From Isoetes taiwanensis (Eukaryota > Streptophyta > Lycopodiopsida > Isoetales > Isoetaceae), in the NCBI GenBank assembly GCA_021234155.1, contig JAJEKV010000027.1:3842623-3906622 (forward strand): DNA of 64,000 nt, written 5' to 3'. The notes below the pieces were generated by a model. That model did not search any database and had not been told where the DNA came from. It saw only the letters and a list, made by a program, of their open reading frames with translations. The position numbers and the translations under genes are program-made. Below are positions 47,500 through 57,577 of the stretch, piece after piece. Position 1 is the stretch's first letter; each line of letters starts with the position of its first letter.

Positions 47500-48123
47500 T
47501 TTCCATGAGGAAAATGAGATCCATGTCTGCGGCAACCAAGTTGAGACTATCTCCCTTCTGGCTAATTTAGCAAATTCTTGCATGTTATATAGATTGTTCA
47601 AAGCTGTGGGCAAAGGAGGAAGAGCGGGCAACATCCACTTTCCTTTGTTGCAACAAAATCCATTCACCTCTACGTTGAGCAGTGGGATATGACAATACGT
47701 GCACCTCTTATTCCACGAGCACATCATATACGTACGACGTATTGCCTTATTCATGTGCTGTGCACGAGATCGCCAATGTGTCGAGGCGCTTGCAAGACTT
47801 ACCACATGTGAATCTGAATCTGAATCGCCTCCTGCACAGACTTGTTCAACATATTCTCTTTCTTCTAACATACCTTCGGTGCGTTCTTTATAGCGTTGCC
47901 TTTCTTTTTCTAGTAATCTCCCCTTGGCTTCTTCAGTTAAGCCTGCTCGCAATGCTCTTCTTGTTTCTCGCCTTTTTTCCTTATCTGCCTCAGGCTCGCG
48001 TGCACGAAGTTCTCTCTTCCTCTCTCGTATTCTCTTCCTATCTTCTTCAGGCACATTAGCAAACCACTCTTTCCGAGGCATAATTCCAATACCAACGGAT
48101 CTCTTTATATTTTGATATAGCAA
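47500..48123 (-). pseudogene. LINE N-terminal region with Helitron-type zinc motif
   Basis: The frame opens with MPRKEWFANVPEEDRKRIRE, then about 70 residues rich in R, E and K that should form a charged helix, an acidic GGDSDSDSH patch, and near residues 135-190 CTYCHIPLL...GFCCNKGKWMLPALPPLP..L..L. The pattern C-x2-C, E-x-x-GFCC-x-x-GK, LP-x-x-PP is that of the N-terminal domain of Helitron Rep-helicase proteins, which often also start with R/E-rich repeats. Here it leads into an endonuclease and RT instead of Rep. Confidence 0.55.
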
Positions 48124-48360
48124 TGTCTACCAATCCTTCATTGAATGCAATTTATAAATGTACCACAGAAGGGGGGATGGTAGAAGTGGAAGCAGCATGA
48201 GATGTGCGAGCACCAGAAGGTGAGGCAACTGGAGCAGGGCGTGCGACTGTAGCAGGCGAATCAGGGGCATGGTCAGGGGCTGCTGGAGGGTTCGCAGTAT
48301 TCGCAGCAGCATTTGACGGCCTAAAGATTTAAGTAAACACACAAATTTAAAGTACACAAG

Positions 48361-49623
48361 ATTTATTCATTGTGAACTTAAAGCTTGAAGGAACAACTAA
48401 ATTGTACCATCAAGTGATATGCCAATTTGATGAATACACAATACCCATTCTTGGAGCATTGTTATATGTCAAAAGGTAGCACAACATGACATTATGGATA
48501 CTCTTGATACTAGAAAAGTATGTTTGCATTTTGCGTTCACATTAGCTTTCTTCCATATGACGATATGTTTCACCTTCCAAATAAAAAATAATAAAAGGCA
48601 TGATGATTGTCCTCCAAAAAGATAAAGGAACAAATACTTTTTATTTAGTTAAAGTATCAAAAGGGAGTAAAAGTGACGTTTAATAGACAATGAAGCACAT
48701 CCCTTCTCAGCCAAGCAATTTAAGAACATTATTTTCCAACTTGAGGTATGATATTAGCCGTAGAAGTTAGCGACATATCTGACCTAGCATAGCGGTTAAA
48801 TGATGGAAAACAAAGTATTCTAAAAACGACAAAACATACTCTCCTATTAGGGCAACTAAATGTAGTCATTTATATGACTAAATGTAGTCATATTAAATTG
48901 ATCATAGAGGAATAAGTAGATCAATTGGAAGTACATATAGGACATTCAATAACAACATACTGGGAACATAATAGGACAAGCAAGTCTAATTAACGTGTTG
49001 ACTGAATAAAATAAATGAACTCAATTTTACAATGTGCAAGAGTTGCAAATTGATAAGTGGTTAACAATTTAAAAGGCATAAAATCTACATCAGTTGTTAC
49101 TATGTATGTTATTTATGTTGACATGTATGGACCCATATTGGTACAGAATTGGCGGTCTTTGTTCACATGTCCCAATCCTAGCCCATACCATATGTATGGA
49201 ATGTAAAGCTTACCCTATCAGGTGTAAATACCCCATAGGTGATGTAGAAGAATCGTGTATTAAGTGGTAGTGTGAATTTATATTAGATATTTTAAACGAG
49301 GTGCGCCCTAGACTACCTCAGATCGTCAAATTTGTTAGACCTACGACCCAGACCATATGTGGGCTAAACGAGGTGTGCCCTAAACTTCCCGGATCATTAG
49401 ATCTGTTGATTCTACGACCCAGAGCATATGTAGACGTCTGTTGTTTCAAATATGATCTTGTTTGAGATGCCTATGATTTTGAAATATCATATACAAAGGT
49501 TCAGAAAGCTGCATATAGTTTTGAGGATATGCTATACGAGGGATCTATGCATTACAAGCACTCGAACCCCTACCCCTAATAAAATCCATTTGACTAATAC
49601 AACCCACAACTGAACGTGATTAT
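48361..49623. other. AT-rich intergenic DNA with one direct repeat
   Basis: No gene recognised. At 49294-49432 a block of about 67 bp (AAACGAGGTGYGCCCTA ... CTACGACCCAGA.CATATGT) is present twice in tandem with several differences. Confidence 0.5.
49294..49432 (+). repeat. tandem pair of about 68-bp repeats
   Basis: Copies at about 49294-49361 and 49365-49432 share AAACGAGGTG, GCCCTA, GATC, CTACGACCCAGA and CATATGT in order. The divergence of roughly one base in six suggests an old duplication. Confidence 0.75.
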
Positions 49624-49714
49624 TTTAGAATGGGGCTCGCTAGAAAATGACAAAAACCTCCCGATAGATAGGCTTCTCATTCATCTCAGCAGATTTTCTA
49701 CAATGGTGGATAGT

Positions 49715-49743
49715 TGGGTAGCCGCACACATGCGAACTACCCA
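49715..49743 (-). ncRNA. GGGTAG hairpin of the Helitron-like units, copy E
   Basis: GGGTAG-c-CGCA pairs with TGCG-aa-CTACCC. Unit B1 has the same hairpin with different base pairs in the upper stem, which suggests selection on pairing. Confidence 0.5.
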
Positions 49744-49824
49744 CGAAAAAAATAAAGGGAATGCCCAATTATACAACTTGAACCCATGAAATACAATGCT
49801 AATAGATGTTTTGTTTTTGTACCT

Positions 49825-49903
49825 GCCGAAAGCTTATCACCGGGATTAAAAAACCCCGCCCTTTCGTGTTTTCGAGGAAAAACCCTAGTGATAAGCCTTC
49901 GGC
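49825..49903 (-). ncRNA. ENE-like structured RNA element, copy E
   Basis: Arms GCCGAAAGCTTATCAC (49825-49840) and GTGATAAGCCTTCGGC (49888-49903) pair at 15 of 16 positions with the odd one a wobble-type pair. On the minus strand the core reads UAGGG, U5, CC, UCGAAAA, CAC-GAAA-GGG, C, GGGG, U6, AAUCCC. One base of the apical CCC is changed to A. The basal stem shares no sequence with copy B although both units are related. Confidence 0.65.
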
Positions 49904-50344
49904 AAGGGGCTTGGACAAACGTAAGGCTGAGAATTCGCTCCCAAAACCCACGAATGGAGAAGTCGAACCTGCTGCCGCTTGCCAACCTGTACCTGCACAT
50001 CACCAACACTAGAACAAATGTGACAAAACAAACCTCCCAAAGCGGAGGGGCTGATCACGCGTGCCATGCGACAACAAAACAAAAACCTCTTCAAATAGAG
50101 GGGCTGGTCACGCGTGCCAGGCGACAAATATATTAAATAATTAAGGGGGGGAGGGTGGGTTTCAAAGAATAGAGAATAAGGTACTGCTGAGAGAGAAGAG
50201 AAAGCGCCGATGAGACGTTGATGAAGAACCTCGCCTAATATAGCGATCTCCCAACCAGAAAAGGCATGCACCGTATGCATGCATGCAAGACATGCATGCT
50301 CGCCCCCTCTAGAATTTCGATCCGAGGGCTCGGATCGATGGGAT

Positions 50345-50723
50345 TCTAGAATGGGGCTTGCATGAAAACGACAAAAACCTCCCGAATGGAAGAGAATTTC
50401 CTTAACAAAACGGGATCGAGGACGAAGGTCAAAGGATTATGGCTAAAGAAGAGGCAAGGCCGAGAAAGGACATGCCACAGCATGAAAGAAACGCCAAATT
50501 GGTCAATCCAACCAGGGAGATGCCCCTCCCCTGCATGGTTTCAAAGAATAGAGAATAAGGTACTGCTGAGAGAGAAGAGGAAACGCCGATGAGACGTTGA
50601 TGAAGAACCTTGCCTAATATAGCGATCTCCCAACCAGAGAAGGCATGCACCACATGCATGCATGCAAGACATGCATGCTCGCCCCCTTTAGAATTTCGAT
50701 CCGAGGGCTCGGATCGATGGGAT
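50345..50723 (+). mobile_element. Helitron-like unit E2, short tandem partner of E1
   Basis: It starts TCTAGAATGGGGCTTGCATG directly after E1 and ends with the same roughly 190-bp terminal region as E1 (TTTCAAAGAATAGAGAATAAG ... hairpin at 50697-50716 ... ATGGGAT). Its 379 bp lack the two RNA-like hairpins. It is a deletion derivative in head-to-tail position, as often seen for Helentron-type elements. Confidence 0.65.
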
Positions 50724-52420
50724 TTTCTATGTTAGACCACCCTCCCCCCTTTTTTTTTAAAGAGGCAATTTTCACTGACAGCCGCTCCCATGGCAGCTGC
50801 TAGGAAATCTTTCGTTGGTGAGAATTCTCGGGCGATTGTATTTTTTGCATTTTCTTCTCTTTTTTCTGGCCAGTTTTTTTGCAGATTCTGGCGAGATTGG
50901 TGGCAGAACCACTTAGCAAGGGACGATAGGAAGATGACTGGCGGTCAACACAAATTTTTCGCGATGAAAAATCACCTATTTCATGGCAAAATTTGGTTGT
51001 CCCTTTTTTTTCGTTCAATTACGATTCCGTGCTATAATTATGAAACTAAATCAATTTCCTCCTAGATAGTTGGCACATTGTATCGAAGATCCGATGTGGT
51101 TCCAATAAAAAACTTGTTGTACGTATGAGGCCGACATTGTGAGAAACATGGAACTTACTTAGATGGAACATGACAAATTCAAGTCGTCCACATTTATCTT
51201 GTCTTGGATAATAATGGACACATTTTGGTCTAAAATATTAGAGAAATGGGTCCACGTAAAAACGTTAGGTGGCATGGCATATAAAACGTCTCTGTCTACT
51301 GAATGCTCAGTAATAACCAACAGGTGGCCATTATTTAATGGCCTTGGTTCCTCCACGTCAGCCTTATTTTGCAAGCCACATTGGACGGACCGGATTCTGC
51401 CCTGCACTCCTTAAACCCTTCTTGTTTTTTTTTTTTTTTTTAATTTCCTCCGGTTAACCAGGGCCCTCGTTTCTGCCATAAACCATGCCGGTCTTTCACT
51501 TTGCATCAATTCCGGCGCATCAGTCTTTTTAAATCTTCAAGTTTTTTTTGCAGATCGTACTTGCCAATCTAGATTTGTAAATGCAGCAACCACACCCGAA
51601 CAACTACGGCAAAGGTCAATCATGGATTTTTCTTGGCATTTTCTCTTTCCTCGGGTTGAAGAGTCCCTTCAGCTTGGACCCATTTCGGTTTTGTCCGTTT
51701 TCTACGTCTTCATTCTTCATAGTGGCTTCGGGCTAAATAAATCTCGCTGTCATTTTCCTTCCTCTTTTGAGTAGATCTGCCCAATTGCCCGGCCGTATTT
51801 TATGGCTTAGGAATTGCTTAGGAATTGCCCGGCCCCATTTTATGGCTTAGGGGTTTAATTTCTGGCCACTGGGTGGTTTCCTGGCGTTTTCAAGTGCATT
51901 GGATTTGGCGGTCGTGCTTCGACCTCTGGAATATAGTTGTTTAGTGCTTTTCTTATATGAACGTGGGTGTAGTGGTCTTCTTCTGTTCTATTCTACCCTT
52001 TGTTCTTTGGATTGATCCAGCTTGAAGTTTCTTTGGTCGGCTATGGCTTGTCGGATCTCTGCATTGATTCTGGGCTCATGGATTTTGGATAGAATCAATG
52101 TAGAAATCTAAGCTGCCATACAAGACACTGCAAAACATCGTTCCATGAATAATTGGCCTCAATTTTATTTTCTCCTCATGTTGAAATGGCGGAATGCATA
52201 TGTAGGTTATGGTAAAATATCTCTTAACCTGTGACGTCCTATCTAAGTTTGGAATAGAAGGAAGATGCAGTGCTTGACTGAAAACTACAGATGGAGAATG
52301 CATTTCTCAAATGAAAGTCATGTAGTCTCAGATGGAGCTTGCACTGGTATGGGAAACAGAGCATTCAACAAATTTTAAAATTAAATACGGCTTAAACAAC
52401 CGTAGCAGTTTTCAGGCAGG
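50724..52420. other. intergenic DNA and promoter region of the receptor kinase gene
   Basis: No gene recognised. A T run of about 16 lies near 51426-51442. A direct repeat (GGAATTGCCCGGCC..ATTTTATGGCTTAGG) lies around 51790-51850. Promoter elements and the 5' UTR of the next gene must be here but no site stands out. Confidence 0.45.
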
Positions 52421-55400
52421 ATGTCAAAAATGCGATATGCAACGTTATTTTTGTTCTTCTTGCTTTGCAGAATTGGAAGAGGATTTTGCCTCTGCGATGA
52501 TGGTATAGAGAAATTACTTGCTATATTTCATTAGGTTTTGGGCTCATTGGATCCGGTTTGCAGGTCAAGCCTTGCTTGCTTTTCGAGCCAGCATAACATC
52601 AGATCCTAATGGGGTTCTATCTAGTTGGAAAGCGGTCGATGAGACTCCATGCCAGTGGTTTGGCGTTGGTTGCTTTAATGATGAACTTATTAGTCTGTAA
52701 GTAGTCGAACCTATCATGCCTTTTGCATTCTACTAGGATCAAGCACCTCAAATCGTCTCGTACGATGACAAATAGAGAAATTCTGATGTGTAGAACGGAT
52801 TGGAAAGAAGCATGACTTGCCGCGGCTTAAAAACACAATTTGTACATTTTGACGAAGCAGTTTCTGCATTTTTTCTTAGTAATGTGTACTGATGAGATTA
52901 CAAAATTATATGCATTTTTTTATGTACATTTTGACGAAGCAGTTTCTGCATTTTTTCTTAGTAATGTGTACTGATGAGATTACAAAATTATATGCATTTT
53001 TTTAAGCTGACTGTTTTCTACAAATTTATTTACAAGAATTGAGTCACTTTCACAAAGCAGGAACTTATCTGGGAGCAGCTTGAGAGGAAGGATTCCACTG
53101 CTTGGCAAGCTGGGAGCTCTACAAGTTTTAGATCTTTCAAATAACCATTTAACAGGGGCAATTCCTCCCGATATAGGAGCACTGATCAATTTAAGGATAT
53201 TGTGAGAAAATACTGCACTCTTTGCTTTCTGCTGCATCACAATTGTCTTCTTGGGGAAGATCCTGCTTAACTATGACATACCATATCTAGGAACCTTGGG
53301 CACAACCTTTTGAATGGACGTCTTCCTCCAGAACTTGCAAATCTTGTTGACCTCCAGGAGCTACACTTGAATAACAACAATTTTTTTGGTTTTATACTTG
53401 AAGATGATATGGTGTTTGCTACCTATAGAACACATCTGGAACTGTAAGCTCTTTGTTAATTCGTATGCCCATTTATCATTTGTTATATCTTAACCTTACC
53501 TGTTTGCAGCAAGGATCACATTGCTGCAAATGCCGGACTTTGCAACTTAAAACAGTTGATGCTGGTTAACTTGTCAACTAACTTTCTTCATGGAGGCATT
53601 CCAACTTGCCTACAGAAACTGCCACGGTGAGATTTTCTAAAGGAATGCCTTCTTTGGGCTAAAGTACTTCACATCTTTTTCTCATGGCCATCATATTGGT
53701 GCATTTTCAGAGTGAATTTTGATAACAACTGCTTACAGTCTCCAGAATGGGGTATTGCCAAGATTACACAGAGTCAATGTGGTAAGTTTATTTTGTCCTT
53801 GCTCCAGTCTCTCTGAGGGACAAACTGGTATTTATGTAATCTTTTGCAGGAACAAAATTTCCACGTCGTCTGCAAGAGCTACCAAAGAGATTAAATCCTC
53901 CAAAGCCTAAAAGCAAAAAAACAGAGCCCCAAAAAGAAGTAAAAGATAAGAATCATAAACAGAATGTCATGGTTCTTGGGACCTTATATGCATTACCTGG
54001 AATAGTGGTATTTTTATTAGCCATCTTTGCTGCCGTTGTGTTCTACTACAAACGTAAGCCTGCTGCAGTTAGCCCTTGGAAAGCTGGAATGAGTGGCAAT
54101 TTGCACAAAGCATTTTGTATAGGTACTTCATTTCCAAACTGGTTTTTCGCTGTCGGATTGCCTTTAGTTTTCTGAAGTCTTTTAACTCTTATGGCATAGC
54201 AGAAGTTCCAGTATTCACCTTGGAAGAGCTTCAGTCAGCATGCGAAGACTTCAGTAATATCATTGGCTCTTCTCCAGATAGTATTATATACAAAGGTACA
54301 TTGAAAAATTTAAAAGAGGTGGCAGTTACAAGTATACAGGTGTCTTCTACCTCATGGAGTACAAGTCTCGAAATTTTCTTTCGGCGCAAGGTTTGTTCTT
54401 GATTGTGGCATTGGTGGAACTTGTGAATGTTGCTGTAGTTAGTTTCTTTGTTTGTTTCAGGTGGAAGCTTTGGCACGAATGAAACATGAGCATTTGGTCA
54501 ATTTGGTTGGATATTGTGCTTCGGAAGTTCCTTTTGCTAGGATGTTGGTATTTGAGTATGCACCCAATGGGACAGTGTTTGAGCATCTACATTGTATTGC
54601 ATTTCCCTACAATTTGGTTGATGTTTCAAATTTTTGCTCTCTTATGTGTTTTCTTGTTGTAGTTGAGGGGTCTGAACATCTGGATTGGAACACACGCATG
54701 CGTATTGTCTTGGGTACAGCTTCTGGATTGGAATATATGCATCATCAGCTTGTGCCTCCTGCTAGTCATATGAACTTTGATTCAACTGCAATATTTCTAA
54801 CTGAGGATTATGCTGCTAAAGTAAGACTCCTAGCGTCTGATACTGGGAGATATTAGTTAGCAAATATTTGTTAGCAGTAGCTTACTTTACCTTTCTGCTT
54901 TCAGTTGGCAGAATTTGGGCTTCCCAAAACGATAGCTATGAAAACTGAAAAAAGAAAGTCCTTTAGTAATGCGATATGTTATGATGACTTGGAGGGATCC
55001 GACAGACTTGCACCAGATTTTGAGAGTAATGTATTCAGCTTTGGGGTCTTCTTATTAGAAATAATTAGTGGCCGGATTCCGCATGACAAAGATGGCTCGA
55101 TTGTTGAATGGGTAAGTACAGTTATAGATAGAAACAAATTCAATTTGTGGTTGAGTTCCATGTATCTCTCAACTTAAACCTTGTTGCAGGCACTGGAGTT
55201 CATGAGTTCTCGAGGAACAATTAAGTATATGGTTGACCCATCACTTAAGGCTTATGATACCAAACAACTTGAGACAATCTGTGATATTGTTCGGCTATGC
55301 ATCCAATCTGATCTGTCTAAACGGCCAACCATGAAACAAATTTTGAGAATACTTACCACGTCCTTAAATGTGCCAGAAATCATTACTTGTCCCAAAAATC

Positions 55401-55447
55401 CTGCCCTGGCTTGGGCAGAACTGGCTATATTGTCTCCAGTTGATTAA
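52421..55447 (+). CDS. LRR receptor-like pseudokinase, MRH1-type, twelve exons
   Basis: Exons: 52421-52502, 52564-52696, 53061-53201, 53291-53443, 53510-53626, 53711-53781, 53850-54122, 54200-54390, 54461-54593, 54663-54820, 54905-55111, 55190-55447. Phases all agree. Domains: signal peptide (LFLFFLLC), N-terminal cap (ALLAFRASITSDPNGVLSSW...CQWFGVGC), about five LRRs, membrane helix (LPGIVVFLLAIFAAVVFYY), then a kinase fold. The order and the motifs EDFSNIIGSSPDS, MLVFEYAPNG and HLDW match the MRH1 (LRR-VI-like) group, known for root-hair growth in Arabidopsis. Key kinase residues are missing: no G-loop glycines, VAVT in place of VAxK, ASHMNF in place of HRD, AEFG in place of DFG. So it should signal without catalysis. 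Exon 9 uses a 69-bp intron; an alternative upstream first exon is possible because exon 1 contains TTGCTTTGCAG. Confidence 0.88.
52841..53004 (+). repeat. perfect 82-bp tandem duplication in intron 2 of the receptor gene
   Basis: 52841-52922 (TGTACATTTTGACGAAGCAG ... TGCATTTTTTTA) is repeated without any difference at 52923-53004. It ends about 56 bp before the exon 3 acceptor. Complete identity means it is recent, or an assembly artefact. Confidence 0.92.
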
Positions 55448-57492
55448 ATAGTGGGGTGTTTATCTGCAAGGAAATGAATCCCTGTAAATTGTCACAAAAA
55501 AGAGTATTGTGGGTGTGTGAGAGAATTACGATAACGTGTCTTAATATTTCAAGGATGCATAAAAGAAATAATGATGCAAATAAGAGAACGTGTGTTGATA
55601 TTTCAAGAAGGATGCAAATAAACTTCCATTATTCTCGTCTTTTAAGCCCTAGGCCTTTCCTTGAAATTTTACAAGGCGAACTCCAAAGTATCAAGTATTC
55701 AGACTGTAAGTAGACAGAGGTGAGAAAAAGATGGGATATCTATTAGGGGATCAGATTGTGGTTGTCACATTTAAACGAAACAACAAAACATTAGTTGGAA
55801 GGCACTAATAGTTGATTTGGTACCAAATTTAGCAGCATCCAGGAACGGCATCTTATTATACAGTACTTGATACCAAAATTTAGCATTCGCATATAGTTGA
55901 GAACCACCATAATCGCAAGTCCATGAACGAGTACCTCAATTATGTGAGAGGTCGCCATCAAAGATGCGAGTAAGCGAACCTTACTTTTTGGGCTTCAATC
56001 TTGTCTCTGTAAATAACAGTGCTTTCCAGATGAATATGGTTTAACTTTAATATTATGCATTCTAAAGAAAACACGGAAGGATGGTGCAATAGAGGTAGAA
56101 GGGACACCTTGTCATATAAGGAACGAAATGGCACATCTAGTAGTTAAGGTTGTAAAAATTTCAGCAAAAGATACTTAGGGCCCATCAGTAATACGCCGTT
56201 TTGAAGGCCTCACTTGCATCCGCATTACGTCATCTTGGTACATACACAAACAAGGTGCTAGGGCACTGAGGGTTGGCTTGAATAATTTAGAATAGTATTT
56301 TTTGTGAAGGCTTTAATCTTTCACAAAGAATATTATTTTAAATTATTCAAGCGTTACATGCTAGCATCATCCTCTATCTACTTCTAAAACCATAAAAATG
56401 GTGGCGATTGTTTTCTACTTCTCAAATGCTTTTATAGAAATGAATTTAGTAGAATTAGGATGTCTTATCACAAACTTAGAATACCCTACTATAAAATGTT
56501 CCTTAATTTGGCGAATTTAATGTAATTAGGATTGCAAAAATTAGAATTTAATGTTTCTGAAACAGGGTGCAGATTGCTAAATCTCTGAAACAGGCTCGTA
56601 ATATCTGCAGAAACAGGGTATAGAGAAGCCAACGGACTGGCAAAGAAGGACAATGAGAATCCCTAGGGTATTATGCCATTTTCCACCAATTATCCTCGGG
56701 TATTATAGACGATCTCCATACGTTTTGAACCGAAGGCACGTTACTAGATATTAACCACAGACCCTTGCAGGTTATACTGATCTAACCGTCCCCAACCGTC
56801 CGATCTCATTATGGTTATATCACATAATCTTCCGAATATGTTTTTTCAAAGAATATTCTGTGGATTACAGTAATAATCTTTAGAATATACCTTTTTAAAG
56901 AATTTTCTTGTGTGGTTTCAGCGGGAATACTCTGTTCCGGCTCTGCTCCGCCATAGCCATGGAAAGTTCTCTGCACTGCGATACGTTTTCTTCACATTTT
57001 GAGGCCGATTACTTTGAGGCCAATTACTTTGAGGATTCCATGCTGATTTAGGGCCGATTTCTATGCAGAATCGGAGCCCATTTCTATGCTTGAAGGTCGT
57101 TTCTCTACAGCCATAGCCATGGAAATTTCTCTGCAGCCGACTCCTCAAAGGGAGTGGCTTTTTGTTTCGGTTGTGACAGAGCTCTTTGTTTTCCTCCCAT
57201 CAGGTTCGTTCAATGCAGATTTTGCTTTTGGTTTTGGTGTTCAGGGTTTGCGAGATTCAAATCCGGCCCTTGTTCAGGTTTGCTAGATTCCAATCCAGGC
57301 TCAATTTTGTTGTTTATGCTCAGATTTGCCAATTTGTTCCGTTTATTGGAATTGTGCTTTCCATTGGGATTTTTTCCAGAGTTTTCTTCATTGTTCCAAA
57401 CTACAGGACGATTTGGCTTGATCAGACGGTTCAAGCCCATGACGAACAAAGGCAGATTTGATGGTGTAAACCTGTTCGGGTCTGTGGTTAAG
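55448..57492. other. receptor gene 3' flank and intergenic DNA
   Basis: The 3' UTR should follow the TAA. No other coding region or repeat was recognised. Paired ACTTTGAGGCCGATT/AATT motifs lie near 57000-57030. Confidence 0.45.
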
Positions 57493-57577
57493 GGAGGTCA
57501 ACCCTCCCCTCTCGCAAATTATGGGAAACAAACCCTCTCGGCTTCCTATAATTTGCTTGAGGGGAGGGTTAACCTCC
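57493..57577. repeat. 85-bp foldback, 35-bp arms
   Basis: Left arm GGAGGTCAACCCTCCCCTCT... (57493-57527) and right arm ...GAGGGGAGGGTTAACCTCC (57543-57577) pair at 31 of 35 positions, with a 15-base loop. No target duplication or known MITE end was seen. It could be a MITE relic or a small-RNA hairpin. Confidence 0.75.

Larger units (their letters stand above)
44108..48360 (-). mobile_element. EN-RT LINE with Helitron-type N-terminus, minus strand, with internal inversion
   Basis: From 5' to 3' on the minus strand: basic/acidic coiled-coil N-terminus and Cys motif (48123-47500), AP endonuclease (about 47550-46750), RT (about 46232-45297), C-terminal region (45290-44515), a segment turned round (about 44204-44512), and a 3' end with stem-loop (44172-44144) and an (AAAG)n tail on + (44108-44135). 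Many frameshifts show it is dead. RT resembles the RTE/L2/Jockey side of the LINE tree rather than plant L1. The 5' limit (48123-48360) is uncertain. Confidence 0.75.
49624..50344 (+). mobile_element. Helitron-like unit E1
   Basis: The 5' end TTTAGAATGGGGCTCGC has an inverted partner, GCTCGCCCCCTCTAGAAT, at about 50298-50315, followed by a perfect hairpin CGATCCGAG-GG-CTCGGATCG (50318-50337) and ATGGGAT. The 3' end is the same as in units B1 and B2, while the 5' repeat differs. Inside lie GATAGATAGGCTTCTCATTC (shared with B1), the GGGTAG hairpin (49715-49743) and an ENE-like hairpin (49825-49903). No protein frame; it is a non-autonomous copy. Confidence 0.65.
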
